DNA of 6,676 nt from an uncultured Bdellovibrio sp. (GCA_937871355.1 CALMPX010000176.1:1-6676); one strand, 5' to 3'. Shown: positions 1-4,923, numbered from the stretch's first letter. Notes: generated from the letters alone by a model not told the origin. Made by a program: numbers and translations.

Positions 1-314
1 TCGTGACTGTGGGAATCACTGAATTTGCTCAAGACCAATTAGGCGAAGTTGTTTACGTTGATCTTCCCGAAGAAGGACAAAAAGTAACTCAAAACCAAGC
101 TTTCGGCGTCGTTGAATCCGTCAAAGCGGTTTCTGATCTCTATGCCCCGGTTTCAGGCACGGTGATCGAAGTAAACTCATCTTTAATTGATGATCCTTCA
201 TCTTTAAATGACGATCCTAATAATAATGGCTGGTTGGTTCGTATCGAAATGGATACAGAAAAAGAATTAGCCAACTTAATGCGTGCTCCTGAATACAAAA
301 AATTAACTTCATAG
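1..314 (+). CDS. gcvH: Glycine cleavage system H protein, 3' part
   Basis: This is the lipoyl carrier of the glycine cleavage complex. It shuttles the aminomethyl group from the P protein (glycine decarboxylase) to the T protein and electrons to the L protein, in the cytoplasm. The visible frame starts at base 3 and gives 103 residues. It opens inside the conserved T-V-G-I-T-E-x-A-Q segment, so about 25 N-terminal residues lie before the window; the GTG at base 3 is an internal valine, not a start. The lipoylation motif E-S-V-K-A-V-S-D is intact, with the acceptor lysine at visible residue 41, followed by the usual Y-A-P-V-S-G turn and the D-P-N-N-N-G-W-L helix-strand region. The length to the C-terminus is normal for the family. 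No gcvP follows, although P-protein genes often do. A tRNA-Leu begins 18 bp after the stop with only a T-rich stretch and no hairpin between, so read-through into the tRNA is possible. Confidence 0.95.
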   Translation, partial: VTVGITEFAQDQLGEVVYVDLPEEGQKVTQNQAFGVVESVKAVSDLYAPVSGTVIEVNSSLIDDPSSLNDDPNNNGWLVRIEMDTEKELANLMRAPEYKKLTS

Positions 315-330
315 TTTTTTTATTTTATAA

Positions 331-424
331 GTGCCCAGTTGGTGGAATTGGCAGACACACTAGGCTTAGAACCTAGCGCCGCGAGGCATGGGGGTTCGAC
401 TCCCTCACTGGGCACCATCTGTTT
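331..424. repeat. 94-bp direct repeat, left copy
   Basis: This stretch is identical to 2434-2527 over 94 bp. It holds the entire tRNA-Leu(UAG) plus GT before it and TCTGTTT after it. Sequence on either side diverges at once (A330 against T2433; T425 against C2528). The copies lie in direct orientation, offset by 2,103 bp. Homologous recombination between them would remove the intervening segment as a circle carrying one tRNA copy. Integrase-made islands usually duplicate only the 3' part of a tRNA gene, so a full-length copy suggests segmental duplication or recombination between pre-existing tRNA copies. Confidence 0.97.
333..417 (+). tRNA. tRNA-Leu(UAG), copy 1
   Basis: This is an 85-nt class II tRNA. 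The acceptor stem pairs GCCCAGT (333-339) with ACTGGGC (407-413), followed by discriminator A414 and an encoded CCA (415-417). The anticodon stem pairs CTAGG (360-364) with CCTAG (372-376) around the loop CTTAGAA, with anticodon TAG at 367-369, reading CUA and probably other CUN leucine codons. The long variable arm contains the hairpin GCC-GCGA-GGC, typical of leucine tRNAs. The T arm is GGGGG/CCCTC with loop TTCGACT. All arms fold, so the gene looks functional. It follows gcvH with no clear promoter of its own in the 18-bp gap. It is identical to a second copy at 2436-2520. The convergent antitoxin gene ends only 8 bp beyond the tRNA's 3' end. Confidence 0.97.
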
Positions 425-425
425 T

Positions 426-731
426 CTAGGCCACATCTTTAATGTAAACACGCTTTTTTACATTTGCTTTGTTTAACTGATCCTGAAGACAAGCCTCAAG
501 CGCTAATGTTACAGAGAATCCAGCTTTCTTGGCATATTTTACGGCCGTTTGAGTGCTGACCAATGTGCGGCCTTTTTCTAATTCACATAATGCTGATTTT
601 GATAAACCTAACTTTTGAGCCATTTCTAATTGGTTTAAATCAAGCGTGGTTCTGACTCCCAAAATAAATGTTGCGAAAGAGAATGGTCCACTATTTTTTT
701 CAAAAACCGAAATAGCATCTCTAGTACTCAT
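426..731 (-). CDS. XRE-family antitoxin of a HigBA-like toxin-antitoxin pair
   Basis: This 101-residue protein has a lambda-repressor/XRE-type helix-turn-helix at about residues 22-75. Its second helix and turn read M-A-Q-K-L-G-L-S-K-S-A-L and the recognition helix ends in the family hallmark C-E-L-E-K-G-R. The C-terminal 25 residues are basic and may hold the toxin-contact region. It should neutralise the toxin encoded just upstream and repress the operon through the inverted repeat at 1019-1043. The ATG at 729-731 overlaps the toxin's last codons by 11 bp, which implies translational coupling. AGGAG lies 10 bases before it, a slightly long spacing. The TAG stop is 8 bp from the end of the convergent tRNA-Leu(UAG) and two bases inside the 94-bp repeat boundary. 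No terminator is visible, so transcripts may run antisense through the tRNA. The toxin-first gene order is that of HigBA. The class is secure; the exact family name is not. Confidence 0.9.
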   Translation of the reverse strand: MSTRDAISVFEKNSGPFSFATFILGVRTTLDLNQLEMAQKLGLSKSALCELEKGRTLVSTQTAVKYAKKAGFSVTLALEACLQDQLNKANVKKRVYIKDVA

Positions 732-1008
732 GTTTATTTATCTCCTGTACGACAATTATAATAATACTTCCCGTATTCGTTTCTTCATAAATAATTCGGT
801 ATGATTTATTTAATCTCACCGAACGTTGGCCTTTTCTATCACCCTTCAAAGGTTCGTCGTGATATCCGGAAAGCTTTCTTGTGTTTCTGACTCCTTCAAG
901 CTCAATCGTTTTTACCCAAGTGTAATAAGCAGCCAAAATGTTCTTGGGAAGCTTTTTGAGCTGTTTTACTGCGAATCTTGTTAATAAAATCTGAGTTCGA
1001 ATATTCAA
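721..1008 (-). CDS. RelE/HigB-type mRNA interferase toxin
   Basis: This 95-residue basic protein has the RelE/ParE-superfamily pattern. An N-terminal strand is followed by helices with K-Q-L-K-K-L-P, then G-Y-H-D-E-P-L-K-G near residues 48-56, the basic strand G-Q-R-S-V-R-L-N-K-S-Y-R-I-I-Y (60-74), and a C-terminal N-K-H-E-Y. The lysines, arginines and terminal histidine are candidates for the RNA-cleaving site, because relatives cut mRNA on the ribosome. The start is taken as TTG at 1006-1008. An in-frame TGA lies immediately upstream, and GGAG sits six bases before the TTG. The nearby ATG at 1010-1012 is in another frame and would not give this protein. The gene precedes and overlaps its antitoxin by 11 bp. 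A perfect 10-bp inverted repeat begins 11 bp upstream of the start and probably mediates autorepression. Family assignment is firm; in vivo toxicity is inferred. Confidence 0.9.
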   Translation of the reverse strand: MNIRTQILLTRFAVKQLKKLPKNILAAYYTWVKTIELEGVRNTRKLSGYHDEPLKGDRKGQRSVRLNKSYRIIYEETNTGSIIIIVVQEINKHEY

Positions 1009-1018
1009 TCATAGCTCC

Positions 1019-1043
1019 ATAGTACAGTTTTTCACTGTACTAT
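1019..1043 (-). promoter_or_regulatory. Inverted-repeat operator of the toxin-antitoxin operon
   Basis: The arms ATAGTACAGT (1019-1028) and ACTGTACTAT (1034-1043) are perfect inverted repeats of 10 bp around a 5-bp spacer, TTTTC. The site lies directly upstream of the toxin's GGAG and TTG start, where XRE antitoxins normally bind to repress their own operon. A related palindrome, CTGTACAG, occurs about 70 bp further upstream at 1114-1121. An RNA hairpin is an alternative reading, but the adjacent A/T tract is weak for termination, so an operator is preferred. Confidence 0.65.
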
Positions 1044-1047
1044 TCAA
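1019..1047 (-). promoter_or_regulatory. Putative promoter of the toxin-antitoxin operon
   Basis: On the minus strand TTGAAT (1047-1042) is followed after exactly 17 bp by TACTAT (1024-1019), a plausible sigma-70 pair. The elements overlap both arms of the inverted repeat, so antitoxin binding would block RNA polymerase. The predicted start of transcription, near 1012, would leave almost no leader before the TTG at 1008 and would exclude the GGAG. The true promoter may therefore lie further upstream. Confidence 0.35.
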
Positions 1048-1226
1048 GTGCTTTTATTTTGGGTCCTACGTTGGTCAGTAGAATTGTATTCTTTTGGGAG
1101 ACAGCAAGACCGACTGTACAGCTTAAATTGAACTTATAAGCTTATCTGAAACAAGCGATCCGATTATCGATTTCCAGGAAATTTATTGTTTTATTCGAAG
1201 AAAAATTGTTACTCTCTGCCTGTGTT
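1048..1226. other. Intergenic stretch between toxin gene and tRNA-Leu(CAG)
   Basis: There is no convincing gene here. Several short frames are open on both strands at once, the longest being about 33 codons on the minus strand ending in a TAG at 1040-1042. Because the frames compete, none can be called coding. The palindrome CTGTACAG at 1114-1121 repeats the core of the toxin-antitoxin operator. A weak plus-strand promoter for the tRNA could be TTGTTT (1186-1191) with an extended -10, TG-T-TACTCT (1207-1215), which would start transcription a few bases before 1227. Confidence 0.4.
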
Positions 1227-1311
1227 GCGCGGGTGGTGGAATTGGTAGACACGCAGGTCTCAGAAGCCTGTGCTTAACAGTGTAGGGGTTCAAGTCCCCT
1301 CTCGCGCACCA
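1227..1311 (+). tRNA. tRNA-Leu(CAG)
   Basis: This is an 85-nt class II tRNA. The acceptor stem pairs GCGCGGG (1227-1233) with CTCGCGC (1301-1307) with one G-T wobble, followed by discriminator A1308 and an encoded CCA (1309-1311). The anticodon stem is CAGGT (1254-1258) with GCCTG (1266-1270), and the loop CTCAGAA puts anticodon CAG at 1261-1263, reading CUG. The D arm contains the GGTAGACAC segment typical of leucine tRNAs, and the T arm has GTTCAAGTC. A run of six T follows at 1313-1318. The gene is distinct from the two tRNA-Leu(UAG) copies that bracket it, so three leucine tRNAs lie within 2.2 kb. Confidence 0.96.
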
Positions 1312-1324
1312 ATTTTTTACCTTT

Positions 1325-1438
1325 TTAAAACGTCCAACCCAAAGTATATTCAAGTGTTAGACCGGTATAAGAAACTTCACCAGCTAGCATTTTTTCCGCA
1401 TCTACAGAACTACTAAAATAAATATTCAGGATTATTTT
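1325..1438 (-). pseudogene. Relic of an outer-membrane beta-barrel protein C-terminus
   Basis: A minus-strand frame is open from a TGA at 1439-1441 to a TAA at 1325-1327, giving 37 residues with no start codon or ribosome site of their own. The last nine residues, LEYTLGWTF, form a textbook beta-signal: terminal Phe, aromatic Trp at -3, and hydrophobic residues at -5, -7 and -9. These signals are recognised by the BAM complex during outer-membrane insertion. The preceding residues G-E-V-S-Y-T-G fit the preceding turn and strand. The rest of the barrel is missing, and the upstream part of the frame overlaps the tail of the lipoprotein gene in a different frame. I read it as the leftover 3' end of a gene whose body was lost when the lipoprotein segment was joined here. 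The match is by pattern only; coincidence is possible in so short a frame. Confidence 0.5.
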
Positions 1439-2276
1439 TCAACTTTTTACACAGAGGAAGTTGCTCAAGGTTTAATTTAAAAGAAACATCGCAAGCCTTC
1501 ATCATGAGATCTGTATTTTTCTTTTTAACTACGTTCGTTTCATTAACTGTATTTACAGGAACTACAAATATAGAACCGTCTTTAGGACTTGTTATTTTCA
1601 TATTTTTAATTCGTAGAACTGTCACTAATACTTGATGCCTATCATTCATCATAGAGTTTCCCGTAACTAACCTTTCATATTCTCCATAAATATCTTTTCC
1701 TTTGGATTGAGTTAAAATATATCGATCATTTATCATCCAAAGAATATCATTGGGCTTAATCTTTTTGCTCTCTTCATCAGTCTCAAAAACCATAAGTCCT
1801 CCTCTAACATCTGGAAGCTCACGTTTAATAATTTGATGAACAGGTTCTACATCATGAATTCCGTCTAATCTCCATAACTCTGGCATACAACGATACGTAG
1901 CTACAGCATCTTTCCCTTCATTACTTTTTTGCAATTCTTTTGATAAGTATTTTTTCTTCGACGCCGCTATGTCAGTCACATCAAAAACCACCGCTACCCA
2001 TTTTTTATCATGGGCGCAATCCGCAATAGCTCCGGCTACGGCTTGAGCTTTTAAATCCTCCACAGAAATCATTTTAGAATCTGAATGGAACTTAATAAGT
2101 CTTACTTCGATCTCTTTACCCGTCACCTGATAAGAAGACGTGAGCGGAAGAATATCATCATACTGAGAGCCTGCTACAGCAAGAGGCTTCGTCGCTTGAT
2201 TTTTTTTAGAGCCTGAAGCACAGCTAAATAGTGATAGAACTAATACGATCGAAAAGCCTTTGAATAAAGTTAACAT
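1413..2276 (-). CDS. Lipoprotein with PDZ-like region
   Basis: This 287-residue predicted lipoprotein is not a family I recognise by name. The start is the ATG at 2274-2276, because AAGGAG sits four bases upstream; an in-frame open extension to 2315 lacks such a site. A hydrophobic signal ends in L-F-S-C with Cys19 as the lipidated residue, followed by Ala, a context that usually permits outer-membrane sorting. A basic, low-complexity linker follows. Near residues 158-227 the pattern G-G-L-M-V-F-E, K-I-K-P-N-D-I-L-W-M-I-N-D, then V-L-V-T-V-L-R resembles a PDZ fold (carboxylate-binding strand, GDxI-like turn, final strand), so it may bind peptide tails or regulate a partner. Four further cysteines (87, 130, 262, 276) could form disulfides in the periplasm. 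The stop overlaps the beta-barrel relic in another frame. The gene lies on the minus strand between two tRNA-Leu genes. The PDZ assignment is an inference. Confidence 0.8.
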   Translation of the reverse strand: MLTLFKGFSIVLVLSLFSCASGSKKNQATKPLAVAGSQYDDILPLTSSYQVTGKEIEVRLIKFHSDSKMISVEDLKAQAVAGAIADCAHDKKWVAVVFDVTDIAASKKKYLSKELQKSNEGKDAVATYRCMPELWRLDGIHDVEPVHQIIKRELPDVRGGLMVFETDEESKKIKPNDILWMINDRYILTQSKGKDIYGEYERLVTGNSMMNDRHQVLVTVLRIKNMKITSPKDGSIFVVPVNTVNETNVVKKKNTDLMMKACDVSFKLNLEQLPLCKKLKNNPEYLF

Positions 2277-2395
2277 ATAGCTCCTTATAAAAAATAGAAG
2301 CTTAAACCAAAGCACTTTTTAATAATAGATGTTAAGAATCTATACAGATAAATGTTACTTAGGCCCTCATAAAACGAAATTTTATTTGTTTTTTC

Positions 2396-2422
2396 AAAAA
2401 AAGACGGTTAACTTAGCCGTCT
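2396..2422 (-). terminator. Putative rho-independent terminator, minus strand
   Basis: On the minus strand AGACGG (2422-2417) and CCGTCT (2407-2402) form a 6-bp stem with a 9-base loop, followed by an unbroken T tract (the plus-strand A run 2396-2402). On the plus strand the hairpin is followed by GTTACTCG, so termination works only leftward. No minus-strand gene ends to its right, because 2434-2527 is the tRNA repeat on the other strand. It may be a remnant of a lost gene or a barrier to antisense read-through from beyond the repeat. Confidence 0.45.
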
Positions 2423-2433
2423 GTTACTCGTCT

Positions 2434-2527
2434 GTGCCCAGTTGGTGGAATTGGCAGACACACTAGGCTTAGAACCTAGCGCCGCGAGGCATGGGGGTTC
2501 GACTCCCTCACTGGGCACCATCTGTTT
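2434..2527. repeat. 94-bp direct repeat, right copy
   Basis: Base-for-base identical to 331-424, covering the tRNA-Leu(UAG) with 2 bp before and 7 bp after. The absence of any difference indicates a recent duplication or ongoing gene conversion, though tRNA copies are also held identical by selection. The shared flanks GT and TCTGTTT are outside the tRNA and are not explained by selection on the RNA. Confidence 0.97.
2436..2520 (+). tRNA. tRNA-Leu(UAG), copy 2
   Basis: This is identical in all 85 bases to the copy at 333-417: acceptor GCCCAGT/ACTGGGC, anticodon TAG at 2470-2472, long variable arm with GCC-GCGA-GGC, and encoded CCA at 2518-2520. Unlike copy 1 it is not directly behind a protein gene on its strand. 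A possible promoter is TTGTTT (2386-2391) with TAACTT (2409-2414) at 17-bp spacing, though the -10 is poor. The hydrolase lipoprotein gene starts 62 bp downstream with no clear terminator between, so the two may be cotranscribed. Confidence 0.97.
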
Positions 2528-2582
2528 CAAAATGAGACTTAAAAACTCATGATTCCTCGTAAATCAACCGATAAATAACTTG

Positions 2583-3959
2583 ATGAAACGTCTTCATTTT
2601 ATTTTTTTATTTATAGGCACATTTGCAATTGTTTTAACTTTTCAAAATTGCAGTCCACAAAATACGAATCCAACAACGACTTCGACGGGAAACGCTTCTC
2701 AGCTCAATTCTGATATTCGTCAAAGCTCAAACGGCGATCCACAGCCGACCGCGCAAATGGTTAAATTTAATCTCAGCGGAGCTAAGTGTAATGATGGCTC
2801 TCCTGCGGCTTACTATTTTAGACCGGGTACAGGAAAAGGTGCCAACCGCTGGGTGATTTGGCTTCAAGGCGGCGGAGGCTGCGGCAGCTCGAATCATTTA
2901 AATGTCAGCAACGAAAAAAAATATTCTTGTCCACTCAGAGCTGTCACGGGAGAAACGAATTTGACGACAGCATTGAGTCAAATTTTAACTGGTCAAAGCA
3001 ATAGTAACACTTTAATAAGTTCTCAAAACTATTTAAATATTGCTGATGAAAGTTTATTTAAAGGAATTTTATCTAAAAAACCAAATGAAAATCCTGATTT
3101 CTATAGTTACAATCATGTCGCTATTCCCTATTGTTCGAGCGACTTATGGAGTGCCTCTGGTCAATTCAAAAAATGGACTGACGCGAATCCCAATAATAAA
3201 TGGTATTATCAAGGGCGTAATATTATTCAACAAACCATTTCTGATTTGATCACGACAAAAAATTTGAATTCGGCCACACACTTAATTTGGTCCGGAGAAT
3301 CGGCTGGTGGTATGGGTGCGGCCCAGAATGCCATCGAAGTTAAAAAAATGATTCCATCAAATATTGATATGATTGCACTGATTGATGGTATTTTTGAATT
3401 ACCAGAAAAAAGTCCTGTGACGAACACCGTTGAGGCAATTAACGTCATGAACACTTTTATGAATTTTACCGGAGCCACCCCGACACAGGAATGCCTGAGC
3501 CAAAATGGAAACTCGATTTCAACCTGCGTTCAAATCAAAAATGTTTTACAAAGTCTTCGTCAGCAACAAATACCTTATTTTATTACGCGCGATCAGTTTG
3601 ATATTATTTTAAATTATTACGCGAACACCGTTGATTCATGCACGAGCAATGCTTCGATACTTTCGTGGATGGAAAATCACGCTCAAATATTACGTCAAGA
3701 ATTATCTCAAAATCAGTTTTATTCCGGCGTTTACAGCACGCGCTCGGCTCAACATACCTGGACCGGAAATGCAGCCTGGGCTTCATTAAAAAAACAAACC
3801 TCACAAGGCGAATTAGTTTCGGCCAGCACGGTCTTTGCTAACTGGTATTTTAATCGCAGTGGAACAAAAATATTTATCCAAGAAAAGCCACCGGGACAAA
3901 CCAATCTCAAAGCTGATTATTCCATTGATTGCTCAAAAGTCAGCATGCCGAACAACTAA
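2583..3959 (+). CDS. Pectin acetylesterase/Notum-family lipoprotein hydrolase
   Basis: This 458-residue exported serine hydrolase of the PAE/Notum family (alpha/beta-hydrolase fold) probably removes acyl or acetyl groups from a polysaccharide or lipid-modified substrate. The true substrate is unknown. The signal ends in F-Q-N-C with Cys23 as the likely lipid-bearing residue, an unusual lipobox. A Ser/Thr/Asn-rich linker leads to the catalytic domain from about residue 60. Family landmarks are W-L-Q-G-G-G-G-C (oxyanion loop, 94-101), G-I-L-S then N-P-D-F-Y-S-Y-N (162-177), P-Y-C-S-S-D (183-188), nucleophile elbow G-E-S-A-G-G with Ser240, I-D-G-I-F (267-271), Q-F-D with Asp340, and Q-H-T-W with His391. 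The Ser-Asp-His spacing (100 and 51 residues) is close to that of Notum. The start is the ATG at 2583; a TTG just before it is in frame. There is no good Shine-Dalgarno at either. A secreted cyanophycinase gene follows and may share the transcript. Confidence 0.88.
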   Translation: MKRLHFIFLFIGTFAIVLTFQNCSPQNTNPTTTSTGNASQLNSDIRQSSNGDPQPTAQMVKFNLSGAKCNDGSPAAYYFRPGTGKGANRWVIWLQGGGGCGSSNHLNVSNEKKYSCPLRAVTGETNLTTALSQILTGQSNSNTLISSQNYLNIADESLFKGILSKKPNENPDFYSYNHVAIPYCSSDLWSASGQFKKWTDANPNNKWYYQGRNIIQQTISDLITTKNLNSATHLIWSGESAGGMGAAQNAIEVKKMIPSNIDMIALIDGIFELPEKSPVTNTVEAINVMNTFMNFTGATPTQECLSQNGNSISTCVQIKNVLQSLRQQQIPYFITRDQFDIILNYYANTVDSCTSNASILSWMENHAQILRQELSQNQFYSGVYSTRSAQHTWTGNAAWASLKKQTSQGELVSASTVFANWYFNRSGTKIFIQEKPPGQTNLKADYSIDCSKVSMPNN

Positions 3960-4033
3960 AATTACTGTAAATAGATCAAGTTGCTCGAATAACTTGTGAA
4001 GACATGCCATATCGGCTAAATTCCTTACAAAAT

Positions 4034-4810
4034 ATGAAATTATTCATGATCTTCTTTATTTACCTTATTGTGACGACCGTCGCATTGAATGCTGAAGCCC
4101 AACAGACCTTGCTGTTGGTCGGCGGTGGTGCGCGACCTCCGGTAGCCTTGAAAGAATGGCTCAAGGTAAATACGAAGCAAGAACCAAATGTCCTCATCAT
4201 CACCTGGGCCTCAGCCACAAAAAAAGCAGAGTATGAAAAAAGTTTGCAAGATGATTTAAGTGGTGTCGGAGTCAAAAATTTTTTATACAGCCGCGATATT
4301 ACCAATACCTACGAAAAGAATAAATTTATAAACGATTTATCTCAAGCCACTCATATTTTCTTTTCCGGCGGAAGCCAAGTTCTGATTATGGATATTTTAA
4401 ATAAGGATCCCCAAATACTCGATGCTCTTCAACATACTTATTGGAAGAAACATATTCCGGTCGCCGGCACTTCTGCTGGAACAGCGGTTCAAGCGGAATT
4501 AATGATGACCGGTGACACCGGAGACCTTGTCGGTGGTTTAGGTTTTTTGCCTAAATCAGTGATCGATCAGCATTTTTTCAAACGTAAACGCGAAGACCGT
4601 TTGCGAGCCTACATGGCTGCTGCTCCGGAAAATTTCACAGGCCTTGGCGTTGACGAAGATGGATCTGTTTTGCTCAAACGCGATCCGCAGACTAAGAAAT
4701 TTAGCGGTCAAGTTTTAGGCGATAAAAATATCATGATTATTGAACCGGTGGTTGATCATCAACGAGTCGAAAAAATTTTGACACCATCTCAAAACTTTGA
4801 ATTATTTTAG
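4034..4810 (+). CDS. Exported cyanophycinase (peptidase family S51)
   Basis: Cyanophycinases are serine peptidases that cut the storage polymer cyanophycin (Asp backbone with Arg side chains) into beta-Asp-Arg dipeptides. The product here has 258 residues from the ATG at 4034, or 268 from the in-frame ATG at 4004. The later start is preferred because it gives a compact signal peptide ending in A-E-A before Gln-Gln; neither start has a clear Shine-Dalgarno. The N-terminal L-V-G-G-G and F-F-S-G-G-S-Q (Gln115) segments fit the family. The nucleophile motif is G-T-S-A-G-T with Ser147. D-Q-H-F (178-181, His180) is followed by R184, R186 and R189. From memory these match the Gln, Asp-Gln, His and three Arg residues of the Synechocystis CphB pocket, which argues for cyanophycin-like substrates over peptidase E activity. 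The end L-G-V-D-E-D-G and V-L-G-D-K-N-I also fits. The stretch between Ser and His is shorter than in CphB. The signal suggests it acts outside the cytoplasm. Confidence 0.88.
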   Translation: MKLFMIFFIYLIVTTVALNAEAQQTLLLVGGGARPPVALKEWLKVNTKQEPNVLIITWASATKKAEYEKSLQDDLSGVGVKNFLYSRDITNTYEKNKFINDLSQATHIFFSGGSQVLIMDILNKDPQILDALQHTYWKKHIPVAGTSAGTAVQAELMMTGDTGDLVGGLGFLPKSVIDQHFFKRKREDRLRAYMAAAPENFTGLGVDEDGSVLLKRDPQTKKFSGQVLGDKNIMIIEPVVDHQRVEKILTPSQNFELF

Positions 4811-4923
4811 ATTGAGAATCTTCGCAAGTTTGTAAATTGAATTCGAGATATTTCTGGCTGCGCTAAACGCTTCTAGTGCCAAAGTGTCAGAATCAGCCAT
4901 CTGTTTTAAATTTTATTTATTTT
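4811..4923. other. Convergent intergenic gap
   Basis: This gap lies between the converging cyanophycinase gene and the minus-strand gene ending at 4924. No GC-rich hairpin with a T tract is visible for either direction. A minus-strand frame of 32 codons (ATG at 4898-4900, TAA at 4802-4804) overlaps the last 9 bases of the cyanophycinase gene. It lacks a ribosome binding site, so it is not called as a gene. Confidence 0.4.

Noticed and set aside
1010..1012. ATG as start of the toxin gene
   Set aside because: It is in a different frame and does not yield the RelE/HigB-like sequence; the TTG at 1006-1008 has GGAG at good spacing.
1040..1141. Minus-strand 33-codon frame upstream of the toxin gene
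   Set aside because: Other frames on both strands are open across the same stretch, so the open frame carries little evidence of coding.
331..2527. Classic integrase-driven tRNA island or insertion sequence
   Set aside because: No integrase, transposase or terminal inverted repeats are present, and the repeat covers the whole tRNA rather than its 3' end.
3040..3249. Plus-strand open frame inside the PAE/Notum-family gene
   Set aside because: It lies wholly within a strongly supported gene in another frame, has no ribosome site and has no recognisable domain.
3227..3478. Antisense open frame of 83 codons
   Set aside because: A shadow of the hydrolase gene covering its nucleophile region; there is no start signal.
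3604..3841. Open frames on both strands over the 3' part of the hydrolase gene
   Set aside because: They overlap each other and a gene with intact catalytic residues, and their composition is not protein-like.
4060..4305. Antisense frame of 81 codons in the cyanophycinase gene
   Set aside because: It is opposite a conserved enzyme and lacks initiation signals.
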